Below, one piece after another: positions 43,082 to 50,771 of a stretch of DNA of 60,275 nt. The stretch is from contig JAMOQI010000004.1 of the NCBI GenBank assembly GCA_027064095.1, forward strand, positions 1-60,275, read 5' to 3'. The DNA is from Bacteroidales bacterium (lineage in GTDB: Bacteria; Bacteroidota; Bacteroidia; Bacteroidales; UBA1556). Every line of letters begins with the position of its first letter. The stretch's first letter is position 1. The notes under the pieces are model-generated. The model searched no databases. It was not told where the DNA came from and saw nothing but the letters and a program-made list of their open reading frames with translations. The position numbers were made by a program, and so were the translations under genes.

Positions 43082-43492
43082 TCAATTCTTTGAATGGTTT
43101 TTTAAATATTCTGTAAAACTTTTTACATGTTTTACAAAAGGTTCACTACAGACGGAGCATATTGCTGCCATTTTCAAGCGCGCGGGGTCCATCCCTCTCG
43201 ATTTCATAATTTCCATTGTATTGGATACAATTTTACCGGTATTATCAGTGCACGATTCGCTATATGGACAATCCGTACCATCAGCGGCTATAAAAACACC
43301 ATCGAAACCTTGATCTAGTGCTCTAAGAATCCATATAGGTTTAATAGCACTAGAACAAGGAACCGAAATAGTATAAACTGTTGGCGGATAGTGTAATTTA
43401 AGCAATCCTGCCATATCTATGGCCGGATCAGAGATTTTTTCAGTAGAAAAAACCAATATCTTAGGCCCATTATTTACTTTTCCACCTTCCAT
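43082..43492 (-). CDS. MvhD-family 2Fe-2S electron-transfer subunit
   Basis: This 136-residue protein matches the MvhD/FrhD-type subunit that binds a [2Fe-2S] cluster and docks partners to HdrA (ILRALDQGFDGVFIAADGTDCPYSESC, then CSVCSEPFVKHV). Cysteines lie in VPCSSAI, DCPYSESC and ICSVC. In QmoB this domain is fused at the C-terminus. It lies 2 bases after tusA and 2 bases before the qmoA-like start, so the genes are translated together. Confidence 0.82.
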   Translation of the reverse strand: MEGGKVNNGPKILVFSTEKISDPAIDMAGLLKLHYPPTVYTISVPCSSAIKPIWILRALDQGFDGVFIAADGTDCPYSESCTDNTGKIVSNTMEIMKSRGMDPARLKMAAICSVCSEPFVKHVKSFTEYLKNHSKN

Positions 43493-43494
43493 AA

Positions 43495-43743
43495 TTATTT
43501 TCTTATAATTATTTTAAAAAAACCAGACTCTTCTATCGTACCAAGATATTCAAAACCTTTTTTGTTACACCATTTAGGAATGTCTCTTTTGGTACCTTCA
43601 TCAGCTGAAAGCACTTCCATAGTTTGACCTTTGCTAATTTGTCCAATAGCTTTCTTTGCTGCTAATAGTGGCCCCGGGCAAGATGTACCTCTTGCATCAA
43701 TAGATTTGTCTATGGCTACTGACATTAATTCTTCTTGTGTCAT
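43495..43743 (-). CDS. tusA: TusA-family sulfur carrier protein
   Basis: This 82-residue protein has the TusA motif with a persulfide-carrying Cys (DARGTSCPGPLLAAKKAI, Cys22 in CPGP), followed by GQTMEVLSADEGTKRDIPKWCNKKG. TusA proteins take sulfane sulfur from rhodanese or DsrE-type donors and pass it on. Its place between the DsrE-like and MvhD genes is a strong hint that the operon handles protein-bound sulfane sulfur rather than free sulfite or sulfate. Confidence 0.92.
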   Translation of the reverse strand: MTQEELMSVAIDKSIDARGTSCPGPLLAAKKAIGQISKGQTMEVLSADEGTKRDIPKWCNKKGFEYLGTIEESGFFKIIIRK

Positions 43744-43803
43744 AATAGTATTATTTTAAGATTTAAATTAAAAAATTGATTTTTATAAACATCGATTCTA
43801 AGA

Positions 43804-44223
43804 TTAGATAAATAGATTTATATCAGCTTCTTCGGCAGAAGAGATATATTCTCCAATACCACATATATCATCTGCCAAATCAATAAAATCATCAAGCTTA
43901 AATCCATTCCAAACTTTACCTGCAAAACCACAAATATGTACTTTTACATTTGTCATTTCTTTAGCAGTTTTAAAAGCTTCTGTCCAGTGTGGGGCATCAA
44001 GCCTTTGCAAGGAAGCTAAAAACTCATCTTTTTTATCTGTAATTTCTGCTACTCTTGTATTTGTCATTGCATTTTCTTTTTTAAATGCAAAAGCAGCTTG
44101 TAATAACACATAAATTTCAACATCCATATCTTCTGCTGCTGCGCCACCTAGAATAACTCCTGCCGCTGTTAACTTATCTACACTTCCTGAGTATAGTGCT
44201 AAACACAATTTCTTTGTTTTCAT
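43804..44223 (-). CDS. DsrE/DsrF-like sulfurtransferase, first gene of the Qmo-like operon
   Basis: This 139-residue protein has the DsrE-like fold (LCLALYSGSVDKLTAAGVILGGAAAEDMDVEIYVL) with a Cys at residue 98 (VKVHICGFAG), the usual position of the sulfur-carrying Cys, plus Cys7 and Cys121. TusA-DsrE pairs exchange sulfane sulfur in sulfur oxidisers and reducers. The gene starts the minus-strand operon, 50 bases from a -7 element, and faces the CRP/FNR regulator gene across 171 bases. Confidence 0.82.
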   Translation of the reverse strand: MKTKKLCLALYSGSVDKLTAAGVILGGAAAEDMDVEIYVLLQAAFAFKKENAMTNTRVAEITDKKDEFLASLQRLDAPHWTEAFKTAKEMTNVKVHICGFAGKVWNGFKLDDFIDLADDICGIGEYISSAEEADINLFI

Positions 44224-44272
44224 AATTATCTAATTTTAGTTTAATAAATATTTTGTTATTCAATTAACATTA

Positions 44273-44280
44273 CAAAAGTA
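44273..44280 (-). promoter_or_regulatory. -7 promoter element of the dsrE-tusA-qmo operon
   Basis: The minus strand reads TACTTTTG (TAnnTTTG). Transcription would start near 44266. TTTG words at 44291-44294 and 44296-44299 lie at roughly -33. The CRP-type palindrome is centred about 76 bases upstream of this start, a usual activator distance. Confidence 0.55.
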
Positions 44281-44330
44281 AATTAGATTACAAAGCAAAG
44301 TGCTAATTTTAATGTGGTATATTGTACCAT

Positions 44331-44354
44331 AAAATGTGAAACATTTCACATTTT
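44331..44354. promoter_or_regulatory. CRP/FNR-type operator palindrome TGTGA-N6-TCACA
   Basis: A perfect inverted repeat with 11-bp arms (AAAATGTGAAA and TTTCACATTTT) around CA. The core TGTGA-N6-TCACA is the consensus for CRP-type regulators. A second inverted repeat, TGGTA-N5-TACCA, lies at 44315-44329. The site is at about -30 of the regulator's own promoter and -76 of the divergent sulfur operon. Confidence 0.75.
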
Positions 44355-44358
44355 TATG

Positions 44359-44366
44359 TACTTTTG
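44359..44366 (+). promoter_or_regulatory. -7 promoter element of the CRP/FNR regulator gene
   Basis: TACTTTTG matches TAnnTTTG, 28 bases before the ATG. The CRP-type palindrome covers the -33 region, which suggests autorepression. Confidence 0.55.
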
Positions 44367-44394
44367 AAATCTTATCCTTATATATCTACAAGCA

Positions 44395-45090
44395 ATGAAT
44401 AAGACTAATGAGAACATTAAAAAATGCCACAAGTGCTTAATAAAATCAAATGCAGCTAACAAATTAAATTTTACTGAATTAGATGAATTGGATGAGAGTT
44501 GTGTTCAAGTTACTTTTAAGGCATCAGAAATAATATTTAAACAAGGGGCCTTATCATCAAATATTATATATTTATCCAGTGGACTGGTTAAGATAGTAAT
44601 AGATGGCCCCAATAGAGAACAAATTCTTAAAGTAATAAAAGCTCCATGCTACTTAGGAATACCAACTACTGTTGGAGATAAAATAAATCATTATTCGGCA
44701 ATAGCTTTGGAAAAAACTACTGCATGCTTTGTTGATGTAAGTACTTTTAAAAATTTTATTAAACTAAATTCTGATTTTGCTTATGAAGTAATATTAGATT
44801 TATGTAAAAATGAACTTGATCAATTTCAACGATGCGTAAACCTTGTTCAGTTACAGATGCACGGAAGAATGGCCAAGCAATTACTTTTTTTTGCTAATGA
44901 AATATACTGTTCTGATGAATTTGAATTACCATTAAATAGAAATGACTTTGCTAACTTACTATGCTCGTCAAGAGAAATAGTAAGTAAAATACTTTCAGAA
45001 TTTAACAATGAAGGTATTATAAGTCTAAATGGTAAGAAAATCAAAATCCTAGATAAAGAAAAATTGCAATTTATATATCAAAATGGATAA
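44395..45090 (+). CDS. CRP/FNR-family transcriptional regulator
   Basis: This 231-residue regulator has a cyclic-nucleotide-binding-type beta barrel (about 35-150; FKQGALSSNIIYLSSGLVKI) and a C-terminal helix-turn-helix. The recognition helix CSSREIVSKIL aligns with CRP CSRETVGRIL and keeps the Arg-Glu pair, with Lys for the last Arg, which fits the TGTGA-N6-TCACA site next door. Cysteines at 11, 14, 36 and 111 could hold an Fe-S cluster or sense redox state, but their spacing differs from FNR. It is divergent from the dsrE-tusA-qmo operon and most likely controls it. Confidence 0.87.
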   Translation: MNKTNENIKKCHKCLIKSNAANKLNFTELDELDESCVQVTFKASEIIFKQGALSSNIIYLSSGLVKIVIDGPNREQILKVIKAPCYLGIPTTVGDKINHYSAIALEKTTACFVDVSTFKNFIKLNSDFAYEVILDLCKNELDQFQRCVNLVQLQMHGRMAKQLLFFANEIYCSDEFELPLNRNDFANLLCSSREIVSKILSEFNNEGIISLNGKKIKILDKEKLQFIYQNG

Positions 45091-45100
45091 AAAAACGCCC

Positions 45101-45125
45101 CCTTTGCATCACACATCAGCAAAGG
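45101..45125 (-). terminator. terminator hairpin of the sugar operon
   Basis: CCTTTGC (45101-45107) pairs with GCAAAGG (45119-45125) around an 11-base loop. The A-run at 45089-45095 gives a T-tract on the minus strand. It lies 30 bases after the uridine-kinase-like stop codon and just past the regulator gene, so it may stop both. Confidence 0.6.
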
Positions 45126-45154
45126 AGACTAATGCCGTATTTCTTAAAAAATCT

Positions 45155-45790
45155 TTAAAGTACTTCCACGCTATAGTCCTTATGAACAATAATGTCAGCT
45201 AATTTCTTAAGATTTTTAACCATCTCATGCTCTTTTAAAAGTACTTTCATTCTGTATTCGTTTTGAGGCTCTTTACCTCGTAGTTTCTGCGCTTTACCAG
45301 TATCGTGATAAGTAATATCAATAAAAACCTTAAGGTCAATATCCTTAGTATTTATAGCATACAATCCATCAATAATAAGCATATCAACACTTGCAAAATT
45401 GGTTGTAAGCATATCAACTTGCTCAGTAACAAGATCAACGCAAGGCATTGTGCTATACGTTTTTTCTTTAAAATCAGCTATATTTTTATAGATCAGATCC
45501 CAATCGTACTCATCGTAACCAACTACTTTATCAACACCATTTTTCTCGCGCCATTCGGTACGCTCCAATGGAAGTATTCTATAATAATTGTCGATATGAA
45601 TAGGCTTAGCAAAGATGCCATGTTTACGTAGCCCCTTGGCAATAACATGTGCTAATTCTGTTTTGCCTGTTCCTGATTCACCAGAAATTGCTACAGTAAA
45701 GTTTTCCTTTTTCCGTTTCAATATCTCTGCAATAATCTGTTCACCTGCTTTATGGTGTTTTTCTTCTATTAATAAAACGTCTCCTAGCAT
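45155..45790 (-). CDS. uridine kinase-like P-loop kinase
   Basis: This 211-residue cytoplasmic P-loop protein has Walker A GESGTGKTEL (about residues 37-46), the DNYYRILPLERTEWREKNG segment typical of the uridine kinase/phosphoribulokinase family, and the Walker B-like strand VDMLIIDGLYAINT. The substrate cannot be told apart among uridine, pantothenate-like or sugar substrates. It lies 19 bases after the GH65-phosphoglucomutase gene, so it may act on a sugar or sugar phosphate of that pathway; this is inference. Confidence 0.75.
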   Translation of the reverse strand: MLGDVLLIEEKHHKAGEQIIAEILKRKKENFTVAISGESGTGKTELAHVIAKGLRKHGIFAKPIHIDNYYRILPLERTEWREKNGVDKVVGYDEYDWDLIYKNIADFKEKTYSTMPCVDLVTEQVDMLTTNFASVDMLIIDGLYAINTKDIDLKVFIDITYHDTGKAQKLRGKEPQNEYRMKVLLKEHEMVKNLKKLADIIVHKDYSVEVL

Positions 45791-45809
45791 AATATATATA
45801 TTAAATATT

Positions 45810-48800
45810 CTAATTAATTTTTACTTGATTATGTGTTATATCAAACTTATAATTCTTTCCTTTGAAATCGAGTGCAAAGCTAAGCTTTTTCCAATGCTTT
45901 GGAAGATGTGGGTTTATTTTTAGCTCATCATGTGAGAAATCTATTCCTGCAAAAGCTGCATAGATAATCCAAATGGTTCCAGCCATAACTCCTGTATGGA
46001 TTCCTTCCGCAGTTGTCCCTCCTTGAATATCGTTATAGTCACTTATTAAAGCTTGCTGAAACATCTGCCAACTCAAATCTTCTTTTCTAAGCTGCTGAGC
46101 CAAATAAGCATGTACTACCCTGCTCAATGTAGATCCATGAGAAGTTCTTTGAAGGTAGTATTCAAGATTCTTCTCAATATAGTTTTCCGGTAGTTTATAA
46201 TGCAGATTTTCTAATATTTGAGTAACTTTTTCATTACTCAAATTATAAAATAGCATAAGCGTATCAGCCTGCTTGGCAACTTTATAATTATCAGGAGATT
46301 TTCCCTCAGCCTTTAACACTCTATCCATTCTATGAATATTACCATATTTGCTCCTGTAATAATCCCAGTCCAGCTCAGCTAATTCAAAATATCCATCATA
46401 CTGAGCGATAATTCCATCTTCTGAAATCACCAAATTTATATTACGGGAAATATCTTGCCATCTCTCCAATTCATTCTGCTCAAAACCTATCTTTTGGAAA
46501 ACCGTTTCAGCTTCATTTTTATCTAATTTATCTAAAATATCCGAAATACTTTTGAACATCCAAACAGTCATCACATTAGTATAAGCATTATCTCTTAAAC
46601 CACCCTCTTCAGCCTCCGGATAAGCTTCATGAAACTCATCTGGCCCCATTACTTTATCTATTGAATATCTTCCGTTGGAATCATTTAATTTGGCTTTACT
46701 TTCCCAGAACCTGCCAATTTCTAGTAATAACTCCAGTCCATTATCAATCATAAACTGCTTATCGTCAGTAAAATGATAATATTGAATAATATTATATGCT
46801 ATTGCCAAAGATACATGCCGCTGCAAAGAACTATAATCATCTCCCCAATCGCCGGAAAGTGGATTATAATGAAACTTCTGAGTTTCCTCACGACCGTCAC
46901 TACCACTTTGCCAAGGGAACATTGCACCTTTATAACCATATTCTTTTGCATATTTTCTTGCCTTGTCTAATCTTCGATATCTATACATTAATAGTGATTT
47001 GGCAACCTCTGGATAGTGAACAAAATAAACAGGTAAAATATACAATTCATCCCAGAATATATGACCACGATAAGCCTCGCCTGTTAAACCTCTGGCAGGC
47101 ACACTAAAATCTATATTTTTATTATGTGGGGAAGTCCCTGATAATAAATGATAAAGATGCATTCTCGTAAGTTTCTGACTTAACCTATCTCCTTCTATCT
47201 GAATATCAATTTTCTTCCAGATTTGCTCCCAGGCTTTAAAAGACTTATTCATTTCATATTCAAAACCTTTACTTTCACTTAATTTCTCAATGATATTAGC
47301 AACATCAATATACTCAGTAGATTTTTCAATCCATACTGTTTTCATCAAGCCTAAGTATTCTCCTTCATTTAATTTACATGAGAAATATGATTCTGCCACA
47401 GCATCGCCGGTATAATGCATAAAATCAACATTCTTTTCTACTCCCTGAAACATAACATCTAACCTTGCTGTTGTGGCCAAAGTAATATTTGATTCTGTGG
47501 TATTTACTATAACAGTCTGAAAGTTATTTTCAGTTTTTTGGCATTTTGGTTCAAGGTGTTTCTGATTAAGAGCAGCGTATCTTGCCACACCGTCATTAAT
47601 ATGATTACCTTTTAGGCTTGATTTAATATAAATTTCTGAAGAATAATTAACAGGCTTTAAGCAATAATGTATCCCTGCAATATGCATATTATCCATAGAT
47701 GCAAAGCTACGTGTATAAATCATAGTTTTACGACCCTGTTCGTCTTCTACAAGCAATTCTCTGGTAAGAAGTCCTGTTTTAAAATCTAATTTTCTATTAA
47801 TTTTTAATATATTTGTACTATTAATATCCAACCACTCACCATCATCTATTTTAAAAGAAATAGGCAACCAATTTATACTGTTTACAAAATCTTCATTTTC
47901 CAAATCTCTACCATTTACTTCTGAAACGCGCCTATTATAAAGCCCTGCCATATATGTTCCATGATAATTAATTTTATTGATATCAGCTTCGGGCATGGCA
48001 CCTCTTGTCCCAAAATAACCATTGCCAACAGAAAATAATGCTTCTCGAGAACGTTCTTTTTCTTTATTATAATCGCGATAAGATAAAGACCAATTATCGT
48101 CTTCCAGTTCTTCTTCAAACCATTTTACAATACCCTCGTAACCAATTTCAGAAATATCAGCAACAACTTTATCGGCACCGGCTTCCCATAAGCCAGCTTC
48201 ATTTTCCTCTCTTGCAAGGCCTAAGACCATTCCAAAATTCCCTGCTCTGGCAGCCTGCACGCCGCTAATGGCATCTTCAACTACAACAGCTTCGTCATAA
48301 CTCACTCCCAAATTATCTGCTGCTGTTGTAAAAATATCAGGCTGAGGTTTTCCTTTTAATCCTAATTCAGCGGAAACAATACCATCAACACGTGTTTCTA
48401 TCAAATCTGCAAGCCCCGTTATTTCCAGTACATTCTTACAGTTTTTTGACGAAGATGCTACTCCTACTTTTATTCCTTTCTTTTTCAATATGTGAATCAA
48501 TTCTACTGTTGAAGGATATTTCTCTATACCATCACGTTTTAAAATATCATTAAAAACAATATTTTTTCTATTCCCAATTCCGCAATATGTTTCCATTTCA
48601 ACTCCATCGGATGGCTCACCATAAGGTAGTTTTATTCCTCTTGATTCTAGAAATGATTTAACACCTTCGTAACGTGGTTTTCCATCCACATATTTAATGT
48701 AATCACCTTCATGAGTAAATTCCACAAAGGGTTCGCCATACTGCTCTTCTCTCTGATGCAAATACTGGTCAAACATCTCTTTCCACGCAATGGAATGCAC

Positions 48801-48875
48801 CAAAGCTGTTTTTGTAATTACTCCATCAAGGTCAAATATTACTGCCTTAAAACTATGCTTTATTTTCATTTCCAT
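45810..48875 (-). CDS. beta-phosphoglucomutase fused to GH65 disaccharide phosphorylase
   Basis: This 1021-residue cytoplasmic fusion begins with a HAD-type beta-phosphoglucomutase (residues about 1-250: FDLDGVITKTALVHSIAWKEM with Asp15 and Asp17, VASSSKNC and VEDAISGVQAARAG). From about 270 to the end it is a glycoside hydrolase family 65 phosphorylase, with WDELYILP and the general-acid segment VMGPDEFHEAYPEA. GH65 enzymes split maltose, trehalose or kojibiose with phosphate into glucose and beta-glucose 1-phosphate, which the fused mutase turns into glucose 6-phosphate. It lies 3 bases after the GH13 gene. Confidence 0.9.
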   Translation of the reverse strand: MEMKIKHSFKAVIFDLDGVITKTALVHSIAWKEMFDQYLHQREEQYGEPFVEFTHEGDYIKYVDGKPRYEGVKSFLESRGIKLPYGEPSDGVEMETYCGIGNRKNIVFNDILKRDGIEKYPSTVELIHILKKKGIKVGVASSSKNCKNVLEITGLADLIETRVDGIVSAELGLKGKPQPDIFTTAADNLGVSYDEAVVVEDAISGVQAARAGNFGMVLGLAREENEAGLWEAGADKVVADISEIGYEGIVKWFEEELEDDNWSLSYRDYNKEKERSREALFSVGNGYFGTRGAMPEADINKINYHGTYMAGLYNRRVSEVNGRDLENEDFVNSINWLPISFKIDDGEWLDINSTNILKINRKLDFKTGLLTRELLVEDEQGRKTMIYTRSFASMDNMHIAGIHYCLKPVNYSSEIYIKSSLKGNHINDGVARYAALNQKHLEPKCQKTENNFQTVIVNTTESNITLATTARLDVMFQGVEKNVDFMHYTGDAVAESYFSCKLNEGEYLGLMKTVWIEKSTEYIDVANIIEKLSESKGFEYEMNKSFKAWEQIWKKIDIQIEGDRLSQKLTRMHLYHLLSGTSPHNKNIDFSVPARGLTGEAYRGHIFWDELYILPVYFVHYPEVAKSLLMYRYRRLDKARKYAKEYGYKGAMFPWQSGSDGREETQKFHYNPLSGDWGDDYSSLQRHVSLAIAYNIIQYYHFTDDKQFMIDNGLELLLEIGRFWESKAKLNDSNGRYSIDKVMGPDEFHEAYPEAEEGGLRDNAYTNVMTVWMFKSISDILDKLDKNEAETVFQKIGFEQNELERWQDISRNINLVISEDGIIAQYDGYFELAELDWDYYRSKYGNIHRMDRVLKAEGKSPDNYKVAKQADTLMLFYNLSNEKVTQILENLHYKLPENYIEKNLEYYLQRTSHGSTLSRVVHAYLAQQLRKEDLSWQMFQQALISDYNDIQGGTTAEGIHTGVMAGTIWIIYAAFAGIDFSHDELKINPHLPKHWKKLSFALDFKGKNYKFDITHNQVKIN

Positions 48876-48878
48876 CTA

Positions 48879-50555
48879 TTAAAATTTAAACCAAATATAT
48901 CCGTATCTATCAAGTGTAAGTAGATTCTTTTTATCATCCCAAAGACAATTATTTGATAATAATATTTCACTGACAGACTGCTCGAGATTATAAATTATTT
49001 TATTATCAGAAAGGTTTTGTATTACCAATATCTTATCATTACCATAATCTCTGGAATAAATTAAGAGTGATTTATTATCATTTTCAATCCAGTTGATACT
49101 TCCTCTACCAAAGGCTTTATGTTGAGATCTGGTTTTCAGCATAAAACTCAACTTACCATATACTTGAGAACTAAAAGAATTTGGGTCTACTAACTGAACT
49201 TGCAACTCAGCCCAATCAATTCTTCCCCTAACAAGAAAACGGGTATCATCTTTACCTGTTAGCATAATCTGCTCTTTGTAGTAAACCTCATCATTTTGTT
49301 TTCCAAATTCATCGCCATAATAAACAACCGGAGTCCCAGGCAAACTAAGCATTACAGAATAAATCAGAGCGATTTTATCGATATCATTGTCCATTAACTC
49401 AGCCAAACGCGAAGAAATACCTTGTCCTAAACGAAAGTCCCACTCAGGCTTTTTACAATATGTTTGATGAATATATTTTCTATCTTCCTCAGTAACATAA
49501 ACAAGCTCAAGACTCAACTCATCATGGCAACGCAAGAAAGTAAACCATTGGCTTGCATCGGGAATTTCAGGAGTTATTTCTTTGCTTAATGTAGTAGTAA
49601 TTGGCAGCTTACTTTTTTTTCCAAGGGCTTTGTAAATTTGCGGCATAAGAGGGAAATGATAACCCGCATGACATTCATCTCCATTTCCAAAATATTTTAC
49701 TACATCTTTTGGTTTTTGACATGCTTCTGCAAGTAATAAAGTATTAGGTCTTATAAAATCTAATACCGCTCTAAAAAACTTCACGACAGTGTGTGTCATT
49801 GGTAAATTCTCACAATCTGTCCCCTCCTCTTTCCACAGATAAGGAATTGCATCAGCACGAAATCCGTCAACTCCCTTGCTTAACCAATACATAAAATTCC
49901 TTGTCATCTCAACTAATACTTTAGGATTTCGATAATTTAAGTCAGGTTGAAAATCAAAAAATCTATGAAAAAAATATTCTTCACCATCTTTTTTCCAATT
50001 GCTCTCTTCGATACCATAAAAAATCAATCTAGCATCGGAATATTTTTTATCATCCTTATTCCATATATAATAATTGCGATAGGGATTATCCTTAGATTTC
50101 CTAGACTCTTGAAACCAAGGATGCTCATCGGATGTATGATTAATAGCTATATCAAAAATCACTTTTATACCTTTATCATGAGCTTTTTGCAGAAAAGCAT
50201 CAAAAACCTCGTCTTGAGGTTTAAAATCTAATAAATCTGGTCTGATTTTTTTATAATCCTTAATATCGAAACCAGCATCTCTACCCGGACTATCCAAAAT
50301 TGGCAATAACCAAAGACAACTTACTCCCAATTCTTGTAGGTAGTCTAATTTAGATTCCAAACCCTGAAAGTTTTTATTAAACAAATCTACATAAATGGAG
50401 TAAACTGTAACATCTTTATACCATTCTGAAGATAGAACAGGAACTTTATTATTCTCTTTAAACTCAACAACTTCATCAATAAAACCATCAAGCTCTTCAA
50501 GATTATTTCCATTATAAATCTCTTTCCATAAACTAATTATATTCTTGATATTCAT
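48879..50555 (-). CDS. GH13 alpha-amylase family enzyme, trehalose synthase-like
   Basis: This 558-residue intracellular GH13 enzyme has no signal peptide. Conserved regions are DIAINH (about 135-140), GFRADAIPY with nucleophile Asp about 235, LLAEA with the acid Glu about 277, and FLRCHDE. The segment WYKDVTVYSIYVDLFN and the AGFDIKDY motif resemble the trehalose synthase/alpha-glucosidase subgroup. With the GH65 phosphorylase next door, a maltose-trehalose interconversion or alpha-glucoside transfer is likely. About 45 N-terminal residues precede the barrel. Confidence 0.85.
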   Translation of the reverse strand: MNIKNIISLWKEIYNGNNLEELDGFIDEVVEFKENNKVPVLSSEWYKDVTVYSIYVDLFNKNFQGLESKLDYLQELGVSCLWLLPILDSPGRDAGFDIKDYKKIRPDLLDFKPQDEVFDAFLQKAHDKGIKVIFDIAINHTSDEHPWFQESRKSKDNPYRNYYIWNKDDKKYSDARLIFYGIEESNWKKDGEEYFFHRFFDFQPDLNYRNPKVLVEMTRNFMYWLSKGVDGFRADAIPYLWKEEGTDCENLPMTHTVVKFFRAVLDFIRPNTLLLAEACQKPKDVVKYFGNGDECHAGYHFPLMPQIYKALGKKSKLPITTTLSKEITPEIPDASQWFTFLRCHDELSLELVYVTEEDRKYIHQTYCKKPEWDFRLGQGISSRLAELMDNDIDKIALIYSVMLSLPGTPVVYYGDEFGKQNDEVYYKEQIMLTGKDDTRFLVRGRIDWAELQVQLVDPNSFSSQVYGKLSFMLKTRSQHKAFGRGSINWIENDNKSLLIYSRDYGNDKILVIQNLSDNKIIYNLEQSVSEILLSNNCLWDDKKNLLTLDRYGYIWFKF

Positions 50556-50653
50556 AAATTTTGTAATAAAAGATTAATGGTGCGAATTTCGTATAAAAAA
50601 TTGAATAAAAACTTTACAATTAGAATTTTCATATAAAAATATAAAATACAAAA

Positions 50654-50680
50654 AAAGCCAAAGAGAATATCTCCGGCTTT
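50654..50680 (-). terminator. terminator after the purple acid phosphatase-like gene
   Basis: AAAGCC (50654-50659) pairs with GGCTTT (50675-50680), with an inner GAGA/TCTC pairing. On the minus strand a T-run follows. It lies about 90 bases after the stop codon and before the GH13 gene. Confidence 0.65.
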
Positions 50681-50771
50681 GTACAAGTTGCAACTTTTCA
50701 ATTCTCATAATTTATACCAGGCACAAAATATACTATTTACTAAATACAATTTTCTATCACGACCTGATATA

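Noticed and set aside
38437-43492. Dissimilatory sulfate reduction (true qmoABC with aprAB)
   Set aside because: No sat, aprAB or dsrAB in the window; QmoB is split into HdrA and MvhD; DsrE and TusA point to sulfane sulfur instead.
46773-48268. Several plus-strand frames antisense to the GH65 fusion
   Set aside because: They are shadows of a long, clearly coding minus-strand gene and lack similarity to any family.
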